From an uncultured Actinoplanes sp. (lineage in GTDB: Bacteria > Actinomycetota > Actinomycetes > Mycobacteriales > Micromonosporaceae), in contig CAKUMG010000401.1 of assembly GCA_934667465.1 (NCBI GenBank), positions 1 through 5,990 of the forward strand: a stretch of 5,990 nt of DNA, in the 5' to 3' direction. Below the pieces are notes generated by a model that saw only the letters and a list, made by a program, of their open reading frames with translations, did not search any database and had not been told where the DNA came from. Every line of letters starts with the position of its first letter. The stretch's first letter is position 1. The position numbers and the translations under genes were made by a program. This document shows positions 1-5,109 of the stretch, piece by piece.

Positions 1-44
1 AGCGGCGGCACGCCGGCTCCCGCGGACACAGAGCGTGGAAGCGC

Positions 45-530
45 CTACTGGTGGGAGGCGTATGTCCGGACCGGATCGAGGTGCAGTTCGCAGGGCCCGT
101 AGCAGTCGGCGGCGAGTGTCGCGACTGGAGCGCCGCAGGGGCAGGCTCGGTTGAGCCCCTCGTTGCCTGCCGGTCCGCAGCAGCCACTGCTGTTCTCGAA
201 GTGGGGCAGGGGCTGAAGGCTGGAGGCGTCCTCGGGGTGCACCACAACGGTGTTCACGGCGCCCGCGGAGATGACGAAGCCTTCCTCGTGGCAGACCATG
301 GAGCCGCGGGGCTGCGCCGGCTTCGGGTTGTCCTGATCGTCCTGCAGCACATAGGGAAATCCCCATGGCTCGGGATCGATCGCATAGCGCCCCCGCGGGA
401 TCGTGGAGGGAGCTCGGCGAGTCTTTGCGTCCCGGTCGTGCTCGGTTTCGGAGACGTCGGGAATCGCTGGGAGCTCCACGAGTTCCGATGTGATTGCGGT
501 GCTGCACTTGGAACAGAGGAAGACGGTCAA
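45..530 (-). CDS. Conserved hypothetical cysteine-rich protein, possible zinc binder
   Basis: 161 aa, function not recognised. It resembles conserved actinobacterial hypothetical proteins that I know only as a pattern. Nine cysteines are visible: a CxxC at residues 6-9 (CSKC), C80, a CC pair at 117-118, CPC at 130-132, C143 and C147. This layout suggests metal binding, most likely zinc, but that is inference. A proline/arginine-rich stretch (about 39-56) and a region rich in D, N and P (about 63-76) point to a soluble protein. There is no signal peptide or membrane segment. The start is TTG at 530, chosen because AAAGGAA lies 7 nt upstream and the CxxC follows at once. The stop is TAG. About 20 of the first 95 codons end in A or T, clearly more than in neighbouring genes, so recent transfer or relaxed codon selection is possible. 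It diverges from the GNAT gene. Confidence 0.8.
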   Translation of the reverse strand: MTVFLCSKCSTAITSELVELPAIPDVSETEHDRDAKTRRAPSTIPRGRYAIDPEPWGFPYVLQDDQDNPKPAQPRGSMVCHEEGFVISAGAVNTVVVHPEDASSLQPLPHFENSSGCCGPAGNEGLNRACPCGAPVATLAADCYGPCELHLDPVRTYASHQ

Positions 531-537
531 ATACTTG

Positions 538-544
538 TTCCTTT
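538..544 (-). promoter_or_regulatory. Ribosome binding site deciding a TTG start
   Basis: On the minus strand AAAGGAA lies 7 nt before the TTG at 530. It is the only good Shine-Dalgarno sequence near the N-terminus of the cysteine-rich protein, and it supports initiation at this rare start codon. Confidence 0.6.
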
Positions 545-560
545 CCCGATGAGGTCGATC

Positions 561-566
561 ATCCTA
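561..566 (-). promoter_or_regulatory. Candidate -10 box for the cysteine-rich gene
   Basis: TAGGAT on the minus strand fits the actinobacterial TANNNT -10 pattern. It would give a 5' leader of roughly 25 nt that contains the AAAGGAA ribosome binding site. No good -35 hexamer is found 16-19 bp upstream, so the call rests on the -10 and its position only. Confidence 0.3.
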
Positions 567-662
567 CTTGTCGTTGTGCCCGGGAGTGGCGCACGACGGC
601 ACCGTGGAAATCGGGCGGGGCGATCCATCGAGGGGTGGTAGAACTGGGCGGTTGCCGATCAC

Positions 663-668
663 GGGGGA
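663..668 (+). promoter_or_regulatory. Ribosome binding site of the GNAT gene
   Basis: GGGGGA lies 7 nt upstream of ATG 676 and selects this start over upstream in-frame starts, such as the one at 568 that would add 36 residues of low-plausibility sequence. Confidence 0.6.
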
Positions 669-675
669 TGCTGGG

Positions 676-1197
676 ATGAACGCGCAGGGCGAGCTGGTGA
701 CGCTGCGGGCGATGGGCCCGGACGACGCCGAGGCGTTGTGGCGGTGGAACCATGATGCCGAGGTCATGCGGTGGATGGACGAGAACTATCCGCAGCCGCT
801 CGCGCAGGTGCACCGGTGGTTGAGCGAGCGGCCGCGGAACGACTACGGCGACGTGCTGTTCGGGATCGAGGCGCGGGGGGTGCTGGTCGGGCTCGTGCGG
901 TTGCACGGGGCCGAGCCGGAGTTCGGGATCGCGGAGCTCGACATCTATCTGGGGGAGACCGCCCACTGGGGCAAGGGGTATGCCACCGATGCGGTGCGGA
1001 CGGCGTGCCGGTACGGGTTCGGGAAGATGCGGCTGCACAAGATCGTGCTGACCGTCGTCGCGGGGAACGAGGCGGCGCACCACATCTATCGGAAGGTGGG
1101 GTTCGTCGACGAGGGCCGGTTGCGGCAGAGCTTCCGGCGCGACGGCGAGTGGCTCGACAAGATCACCATGGGAATGCTGGCCGGAGAACTGCGGTGA
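676..1197 (+). CDS. GNAT family N-acetyltransferase (RimJ/RimL/SpeG-like)
   Basis: 173 aa, a usual length for a single GNAT domain. It should transfer an acetyl group from acetyl-CoA to an amine; the substrate is not predictable. The acetyl-CoA pyrophosphate-binding motif is visible as GKGYATDA at residues 99-106, after the strand AELDIYLGE (86-94). The motif B region follows: LHKIVLTV (120-127), the typical N131-E132-A and HIYRKVGFVDEG (136-147). This C-terminal half resembles RimL-type and SpeG-type enzymes, but such similarity is too general to name a substrate. The frame is open further upstream. ATG 676 is preferred because GGGGGA sits 7 nt before it and the family's first strand (LVTLRAM) begins at residue 7. 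It converges on the next gene with only a 4-bp gap. Confidence 0.9.
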   Translation: MNAQGELVTLRAMGPDDAEALWRWNHDAEVMRWMDENYPQPLAQVHRWLSERPRNDYGDVLFGIEARGVLVGLVRLHGAEPEFGIAELDIYLGETAHWGKGYATDAVRTACRYGFGKMRLHKIVLTVVAGNEAAHHIYRKVGFVDEGRLRQSFRRDGEWLDKITMGMLAGELR

Positions 1198-1201
1198 ACG
1201 G

Positions 1202-1621
1202 TCAGCGGTAGTAGACGCGGACCTCGAAGCCGGAGCGCCGGGGGTGCCAGCCGAGGTCGTCGACCGAGACGATGCCCGCGCGGCCGGACAGCCACGAGGC
1301 CGCCATTTCCAGCGCCTCGGCCGGGGTCGCCCCGGTGAAGGTCATCATCCGGACCTCGCGCTCGGCGGGGGCCGGGGCGTTGCGGGTCAGCGTCTGGGCC
1401 GGCAATGTCGGCTCGGGGCCGGTGACCACGGCCATCGGCCCCACCTCGCGGCCGTCGAGGACGCCCTGGACGAACCAGTCGTTGATGGTCTCGTCGTGTT
1501 CGACGGCCCAGCCGCTGAGCGCGCCCACGTCGGTCGCGATCGCCTGCTTGGCGCTGTCCAGGGCGGCGTCGAGGGTCTCGACCTCGTGCCCCTCGCCGTT
1601 GTACTCGACCCGATACGTCAT
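1202..1621 (-). CDS. Hypothetical protein, third gene of the HTH/Clp-N operon
   Basis: 139 aa, soluble, not recognised. Two parts are visible. The N-terminal part (about 1-66) reads as a small alpha/beta unit: MTYRVEYNG strand, a helix DAALDSAKQAIA at 18-29, and a strand-turn region GWAVEHDETINDWFVQGVLDG at 38-58. A proline/alanine-rich linker (about 69-88) joins it to a C-terminal part (89-139) with strand-helix-strand character: REVRMMTFTG, PAEALEMAASWLSGR, then FEVRVYYR at the end. ATG 1621 is chosen because the protein opens on a beta strand there. In-frame GTG codons at 1657 and 1639 would extend it, the first overlapping the Clp-N gene. No convincing Shine-Dalgarno precedes ATG 1621, so it may depend on translational coupling to the Clp-N stop 19 nt upstream. 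The location suggests a shared role with the Clp-N protein; that is inference. Confidence 0.75.
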   Translation of the reverse strand: MTYRVEYNGEGHEVETLDAALDSAKQAIATDVGALSGWAVEHDETINDWFVQGVLDGREVGPMAVVTGPEPTLPAQTLTRNAPAPAEREVRMMTFTGATPAEALEMAASWLSGRAGIVSVDDLGWHPRRSGFEVRVYYR

Positions 1622-1640
1622 GGCCGCATCGATACCCACG

Positions 1641-2234
1641 TCACGCCGTTTTCGCACCCAGGGCCTGGGTCATCTCTTCCCGGAGCCGGGCGGCGTCGAC
1701 GTGGTGCCCGCTCAGGATCAGGGCTCCCTGTCCCTGACCCTCGCGGAGCAGACCGAGCATGATGTGCTCGGGGGCGATGAAGTTCTGCTTGAGCCGGATC
1801 GCCTCGCGCAGCGACAGTTCGAGGACCTTCTTGTTGCGCGGCGAGAACGGGATGTGACCGCGGGAGAAGAAGAACCGCTTGCGCGGTGCGGTCTCGCGGC
1901 GGGGGAGCTGGAGCGCGCCGGGCCCGAAGTTCTCCTCGATGGCGCGGCGGACCGCGTCGAGGTCGATGCCGATGGCCTTGAGGGCCTCGCGGTCGGCGTT
2001 GTCGGCCTCCTCGGGGGTGGGCGGCGCGGTGCCCCGGCCGGTGCGGCGGATGATCTCGGCCCGGACGGTGCGGGCGTCGAGCCCGTTCAGCGCGGGGGTG
2101 GTCCCGGTGTCGAGGGTCCCGAGCAGGGCGAGCAGGGTGTGCTCGGTGCCGATCGGGGACTGGCCCAGGTCGCGCGCCTCGTGCTGGGCGCGGACGACCA
2201 CGTCGCGGGCGGCGGTGGTGAATCGCTCGAACAT
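1641..2234 (-). CDS. Stand-alone Clp N-domain protein (ClpC2-like, no ATPase modules)
   Basis: 197 aa, only the substrate- and adaptor-binding Clp-N region of a ClpC unfoldase. The N-terminus MFERFTTAARDVVVRAQ and SPIGTEHTLLALL (26-38) match the first repeat of ClpC. GHIPFSPR (126-133), KKVLELSLREA (135-145) and the second repeat NFIAPEHIMLGLLREG (151-166) match the second. Between them is a 50-60 residue insertion with a partial repeat-like unit (GIDLDAVRRAIEENFGPG, 89-106). No Walker A, Walker B or C-terminal module is present, so it cannot unfold proteins itself. Phe2 and Phe130 correspond to Phe2 and Phe80 of ClpC1, known from memory as cyclomarin contacts. It may therefore act as a decoy or sensor for ClpC ligands, or as an adaptor. 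It starts 1 nt after the HTH gene stop (TGACATG), with GGGAG 7 nt upstream of its ATG, so coupling is likely. Confidence 0.92.
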   Translation of the reverse strand: MFERFTTAARDVVVRAQHEARDLGQSPIGTEHTLLALLGTLDTGTTPALNGLDARTVRAEIIRRTGRGTAPPTPEEADNADREALKAIGIDLDAVRRAIEENFGPGALQLPRRETAPRKRFFFSRGHIPFSPRNKKVLELSLREAIRLKQNFIAPEHIMLGLLREGQGQGALILSGHHVDAARLREEMTQALGAKTA

Positions 2235-2235
2235 G

Positions 2236-2472
2236 TCAGCTCTCCCGTGGGTCCTGTGCCGGCACCGACTTCGCGTGCTTCTTGTGTACGCCCTGGCGGG
2301 TCACCTCGAGGGCGTCCGCTATCTCCTGCCAGGACCAGCCGTTGCGCCGGGCGTTGGCGACCTGGAGCTGTTCCAGGCCCTCCAGCAGCCGGCGGAGCGC
2401 CACGACCGCGCGCAGCCCGATCCGGGGATCGGTGCTGCCGGCGGCGGCGGCGAGATCGGTTGCTTCGGTCAT
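2236..2472 (-). CDS. Small helix-turn-helix protein, likely autoregulator of the Clp-N operon
   Basis: 78 aa. Residues 18-43 form a predicted amphipathic helix rich in L, R and E that could serve for dimerisation. Residues 45-68 (GWSWQEIADALEVTRQGVHKKHAK) are a clear helix-turn-helix: QEIADAL as first helix, turn at EVTR, and QGVHKKH as basic recognition helix. A short polar tail follows. No wing or ligand domain is seen. It is the first gene of the operon, directly behind a promoter covered by two palindromes, so autoregulation is the simplest role (inference). The start ATG 2472 has no Shine-Dalgarno sequence, but the promoter places transcription initiation on this ATG. From memory, the N-terminal part of mycobacterial ClpC2 carries a similar HTH, so this gene and the next would be the unfused form. 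Confidence 0.85.
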   Translation of the reverse strand: MTEATDLAAAAGSTDPRIGLRAVVALRRLLEGLEQLQVANARRNGWSWQEIADALEVTRQGVHKKHAKSVPAQDPRES

Positions 2473-2475
2473 GCT

Positions 2476-2491
2476 GTCAACTTACGTTGAC
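2476..2491. promoter_or_regulatory. Operator site 2 over the -10 box
   Basis: 16-bp palindrome GTCAAC-TTAC-GTTGAC with the same arms as site 1 and a different 4-bp centre. It covers the whole -10 hexamer and ends 3 bp before the ATG. The sites are separated by 11 bp. The likely ligand is the HTH protein of the operon (inference). Confidence 0.75.
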
Positions 2492-2507
2492 GCCGCGCCC
2501 GTGTCAA
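2479..2507 (-). promoter_or_regulatory. Promoter of the HTH/Clp-N operon, leaderless
   Basis: On the minus strand TTGACA (2507 to 2502, perfect -35) is followed by a 17-bp spacer and TAAGTT (2484 to 2479), which fits TANNNT. Counting the -10 end as position -7 puts +1 at 2472, the A of the HTH gene's ATG. With no Shine-Dalgarno sequence, this predicts a leaderless mRNA, common in Actinobacteria. Confidence 0.75.
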
Positions 2508-2518
2508 CCATAGTTGAC
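2503..2518. promoter_or_regulatory. Operator site 1 over the -35 box
   Basis: 16-bp palindrome GTCAAC-CATA-GTTGAC with perfect 6-bp arms. It overlaps five of the six -35 bases. A protein bound here would block the promoter. The arms are identical to those of the second site, and the centres are 27 bp apart. Confidence 0.75.
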
Positions 2519-2530
2519 GTCGAAGGTACG

Positions 2531-2557
2531 AAAAAAGCCGGCCACGGGGGCCGGCTT
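2531..2557 (-). terminator. Intrinsic terminator after DUF3072 gene
   Basis: A 9-bp perfect stem (AAGCCGGCC at 2535-2543 with GGCCGGCTT at 2549-2557) with a 5-nt loop. In the minus-strand transcript it is followed by a run of six U residues (the A-tract at 2531-2536, partly inside the stem). It ends the VOC-DUF3072 transcript 18 nt after the DUF3072 stop and insulates the operon promoter just downstream. Confidence 0.88.
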
Positions 2558-2574
2558 CCTCGAAAATATGTCGC

Positions 2575-2784
2575 TTACCGGCCGCGGCCGGTCTTCTCCT
2601 GCAGCTCGTCGATGCGCTCGGAGGCCTCCGCCTTGCTGAGACCGTCGGGCACGTCCTCGTCCGCCTCCGACGCGAGCGTGTGGAGGTAGGACTCCTGGGC
2701 TCCGGTGGCGGGCTCGTCGCCGGTGGTCCAGTCCGAGGGGTCCTTGATCGTGTTCGATGCGGAACCCTGCTCGTCAGCCGCCAT
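2575..2784 (-). CDS. DUF3072 domain-containing protein
   Basis: 69 aa, short and acidic, of unknown function. The family signature is visible as KDPSDWTTGDEPATGAQ (residues 14-30), then SYLHTLASEA (32-41), a DVPDGLSKAEASERIDELQ helix (44-62) and a basic tail. This small domain occurs across Actinobacteria. The KAEAS..ID pattern near the end looks like a helical hairpin, of the type seen in small DUFs attached to DNA-associated proteins, but no activity is known to me. The start ATG 2784 is favoured over the upstream in-frame start at 2811 because GAGGAGGAG immediately precedes it. It lies 43 nt after the VOC gene stop on the same strand, with a strong terminator behind it, so the two are probably co-transcribed. 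Confidence 0.88.
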   Translation of the reverse strand: MAADEQGSASNTIKDPSDWTTGDEPATGAQESYLHTLASEADEDVPDGLSKAEASERIDELQEKTGRGR

Positions 2785-2788
2785 GACT

Positions 2789-2795
2789 CCTCCTC
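2789..2795 (-). promoter_or_regulatory. Strong ribosome binding site of the DUF3072 gene
   Basis: GAGGAGG on the minus strand, 4-5 nt before ATG 2784. It is the strongest Shine-Dalgarno sequence in the window and excludes the 9-residue upstream extension that starts at 2811. Confidence 0.7.
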
Positions 2796-2827
2796 GGTGA
2801 AACCTGAACAACTCTCGTACGGGTGTT

Positions 2828-3613
2828 CTAGTACCCGCCGAAGGTCAGCTCCATGCCTGCGTTCGCGGAGATCTGCATCGTGAGCTCGATCGGCATCTGC
2901 GTGGGAGCCGCGATCGAGAACGGCACGCCCCACGGGTCCAGCAGCTCCGCGTAGGTGCCGAAGCCCGTCTCCTGCACCCCGGACACGACAGTTCCGCCGT
3001 ACGCGCGGCAGTCCTCCAGCGTCTCGTGCGAGTCCGCCACCTGGAACGCCGCCCGCCACCAGCTGCCGCCGCGGCTCGGCGCGAGGCCCGCCATCGCGTC
3101 GTGCGCCGTGGTGATCCACTCGCCGCGGGTGCCGTCGCTGCCGTACTCGTCGCGCAGCAGCCAGCCGAACGCCTGGCCGTAGAAGTTCGCGGCGGCCACC
3201 GCGTCGTCGGTGAGCAGCTCGGGGAACGTCATCGTGCCCGGCTCGCCGCCGATCTGCGCGCCGGTGAAGTCGCGCGGCTCCCAGATGCCGAGGACGGCGC
3301 CGGACGGGTCGGCGATCAGGGCGGAGCGGCCGCCGTGGCCCTCGGCGGGCTCGGTCAGCTGCCGGCCGCCGGCCTCGGTCACCCGGATGATCGAGGCCTC
3401 GAGGTTGTGCTCGGTGAGGTAGGTGAGCCAGCCCGCGGGGCGGTCGTCGTGCGCGCGGGTCAGCCCCGCCGCCGGGCGCCCGTCGAGCTTGAAGCGGTCG
3501 CCGGCGGATTCCCAGCCGAACAGCCGGCCGTAGAACTCCGCCGCCCGGGCGGGGTCCGCGCTCGCCAGTTCGACCCAGCAGGGTGTCCCCGGCGCAAAGC
3601 CCCGTATACGCAT
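2828..3613 (-). CDS. VOC family protein with two glyoxalase-like domains (CFP32/Rv0577 type)
   Basis: 261 aa with two tandem VOC domains, about residues 9-113 and 127-237. The internal duplication is plain: GTPCWVELASADPARAAEFY with LFGW (31-34) is matched by GTMTFPELLTDDAVAAANFY with AFGW (148-151), and ADPSGAVLGIWEP (101-113) by LDPWGVPFSIAAP (225-237). The length and paired layout match the actinobacterial group that includes mycobacterial Rv0577, often labelled hydroxylase or glyoxalase-like. The true reaction is unknown; VOC proteins include metal-dependent isomerases, dioxygenases and antibiotic-binding proteins. Residues 238-261 (TQMPIELTMQ to the end GGY) form a tail that I do not expect in the family. 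ATG 3613 is preceded by AAAGG at 7 nt. The protein is cytoplasmic, without a signal peptide. It probably heads a two-gene operon with DUF3072. Confidence 0.9.
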   Translation of the reverse strand: MRIRGFAPGTPCWVELASADPARAAEFYGRLFGWESAGDRFKLDGRPAAGLTRAHDDRPAGWLTYLTEHNLEASIIRVTEAGGRQLTEPAEGHGGRSALIADPSGAVLGIWEPRDFTGAQIGGEPGTMTFPELLTDDAVAAANFYGQAFGWLLRDEYGSDGTRGEWITTAHDAMAGLAPSRGGSWWRAAFQVADSHETLEDCRAYGGTVVSGVQETGFGTYAELLDPWGVPFSIAAPTQMPIELTMQISANAGMELTFGGY

Positions 3614-3762
3614 CGGCCCACCTTTCGTCGTCCAACCTGGATTGCCGGTTTGGAGGTGCCGATCACTTTACAGCTATGAATACGCTCTGCCACTACCCGC
3701 GGGTTCAATGTCCTAAATAAACTACGGTTCTGCGGAGAAGTAATTACACAGCGTCATGTCGA
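3614..3762. other. 149-bp AT-richer intergenic gap between antiporter and VOC genes
   Basis: This gap holds the VOC promoter candidate, the palindrome GTAATTAC (3740-3747) and the dyad TTCT-GCGG-AGAA (3728-3739). An imperfect inverted repeat CCAACC...GGTTTGG (3632-3652) lies in the VOC leader. No terminator hairpin for the antiporter gene is visible, and short reading frames here look non-coding. Confidence 0.5.
3665..3693 (-). promoter_or_regulatory. Candidate promoter of the VOC-DUF3072 operon
   Basis: On the minus strand GTGGCA (3693 to 3688, 4 of 6 to TTGACA) is separated by 17 bp from TAAAGT (3670 to 3665, TANNNT). This would give a leader of about 45 nt before ATG 3613. The match is moderate. 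A TTGAAC further upstream (3708 to 3703) has no -10 at normal spacing. Confidence 0.35.
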
Positions 3763-5064
3763 TTACTGTGCGTGTCTCTCTTCCGGGGTACGCGATCGCT
3801 CGTTGGATCGGTCCAGAAGCCGCATCACGGGCGTGGCCGCAACGCCGTGCAACGCCACGCTCACCAGAACGACGAAACCCACTGTCGCCCATACGACATC
3901 GATGTCCTCGAACGGCGCGTGACCCATCGCGTACGCCAGGTAGAAGAACGAGCCGATCCCCCGGATGCCGAAGGCCGCGATGACCCAGTGCTCGGACGCC
4001 CGGCCCGGTGCCCCGCGCAGCGACAGGAATCCTGACACCGGGCGGATCACCAGGACAAGGGCAAGTCCGATCAACGCAGCCTGCCACGTGAGCGGGCCGA
4101 GCAGCCCGCCCACCACGGCGCCGCCGAGCAGCAGGAGCAACAGGACCGTGAGCAGCCGTTCGATCTGCTCGGCGAAGTCGTGCAGCACCTGGTGGTACTC
4201 GTGGGAACGCTGCGCGGAACGGATACCGCGGGCGGCGACGAAGACCGCCACGAAGCCGTAGCCGCCGAGGACCTCCACCAGCCCGTACGCGAGGAACGTC
4301 GCCGCCAGGGCCAGGAAGCCCTCGGCGTGGTGCGCGAGACGCAGCTTGTCGCTGCGGACCCGGAAGAACAGCTTGCCCAGCAGCCGCCCCACGACCAGGC
4401 CGCCGACGACGCCCACGATCAGCTTGTAGAACACGTCCTTGAGCAGCCACTCGCCCAGCCACGCCTCGTGGGTCACGGCGGCGGTGGCGAGCCCGATCGC
4501 CCCGTACACGAAGGGGAAGGCCAGGCCGTCGTTGAGCCCGGCCTCCGAGGTCAGCGCGAACCGCACCTCGTCCTCGGAGTCCTCCTCGTCGGTCGGCTCG
4601 CCCACCTGCACGTCGGATGCGAGCACCGGGTCGGTCGGCGCCAGCGCCGCGCCCAGCAGCAGCGCGGTCGCGGGCACCAGCCCGGCCCACCACCAGCCGA
4701 GCAGCATGACGGCGCCGATCGTGATCGGCATGGCGATGATCAGCAGCCGCCACGTCGACATCCAGCGCCGGCGGCCGAGCGGACGGTCGATCTTCAGGCC
4801 GGCGCCCATCAGCGCGACGATCACGCAGACCTCGGTCAGATGCTCCGTGAGGACCACGTGCTCGAACGGGTCGGCCGCGGGCAGGTTCAGGGGGAGGGCC
4901 CACAGCACCATGCCCAGGGCCAGGAACACCATGGGCATCGAGACGGGGCGCCGTTCGAGGAGCCGGGGGAGGATGCCGGCGAGGAGCGCGGCGACGCCGA
5001 AGAGGGCGAACAGGAGGTCCGACTTTTGCACGGCCCCTGTCTGCCCCGCGCGAGCCTGGTCCAT
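3763..5064 (-). CDS. Cation/proton antiporter, CPA1 (NhaP-type) family
   Basis: 433 aa integral membrane protein that should exchange Na+ or K+ for protons across the cytoplasmic membrane for pH and salt homeostasis; ion choice is not readable. About 11-13 hydrophobic segments are visible, beginning at residues 16-34. Family motifs are present: LAPTDPVLASDV (141-152, the TDP of the unwound helix), SEAGLNDGLAFP (173-184, with the N178-D179 pair of CPA1 exchangers), RPVSGF (341-346, conserved Arg) and FGIRGIGSFFYL (365-376). An acidic loop (TDEEDSEDE, 158-166) lies between the two motif helices. There is no RCK or other large regulatory tail. The start is uncertain. ATG 5064 is listed, but GTG 5031 (starting VQKSDLLFALFG) fits the family's N-terminus and removes 11 polar residues; neither has a good Shine-Dalgarno sequence. 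It diverges from the SDR gene. Confidence 0.9.
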   Translation of the reverse strand: MDQARAGQTGAVQKSDLLFALFGVAALLAGILPRLLERRPVSMPMVFLALGMVLWALPLNLPAADPFEHVVLTEHLTEVCVIVALMGAGLKIDRPLGRRRWMSTWRLLIIAMPITIGAVMLLGWWWAGLVPATALLLGAALAPTDPVLASDVQVGEPTDEEDSEDEVRFALTSEAGLNDGLAFPFVYGAIGLATAAVTHEAWLGEWLLKDVFYKLIVGVVGGLVVGRLLGKLFFRVRSDKLRLAHHAEGFLALAATFLAYGLVEVLGGYGFVAVFVAARGIRSAQRSHEYHQVLHDFAEQIERLLTVLLLLLLGGAVVGGLLGPLTWQAALIGLALVLVIRPVSGFLSLRGAPGRASEHWVIAAFGIRGIGSFFYLAYAMGHAPFEDIDVVWATVGFVVLVSVALHGVAATPVMRLLDRSNERSRTPEERHAQ

Positions 5065-5109
5065 GCAAGTTGATGATTGGTGAGTCGTTCGCCGGGTATC
5101 GCCGAGGTC

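Noticed and set aside
51..641. Long plus-strand open frame opposite the cysteine-rich gene
   Set aside because: Its translation is low-complexity G/A/R/V with no motif, and it lies antisense to a gene with a good ribosome binding site and ordered cysteines.
1272..2513. 413-codon plus-strand open frame across the operon
   Set aside because: It is a GC-rich shadow antisense to the Clp-N, HTH and hypothetical genes; its S/R/A/G-rich translation shows no domain.
2487..2516. Plus-strand promoter formed by the operator half-sites (TTGACG ... TAGTTG)
   Set aside because: The -10 lacks the final T and no plus-strand gene follows; the resemblance comes from the palindromes.
2469..3635. 388-codon minus-strand frame overlapping VOC and DUF3072
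   Set aside because: An arginine-rich out-of-frame reading of the VOC gene; the VOC frame has clear paired domains.
3460..3708. Small minus-strand ORF upstream of and overlapping VOC
   Set aside because: It runs out of frame into the VOC gene, has no ribosome binding site, and its sequence has no recognisable feature.
3740..3747. GTAATTAC palindrome as an operator
   Set aside because: An isolated 8-bp palindrome in an AT-richer gap, not next to a defined promoter; it could be chance.
3722..5068. 448-codon minus-strand frame over the antiporter
   Set aside because: Its R/G/A-rich translation is out of frame with an antiporter that shows all the CPA1 motifs.
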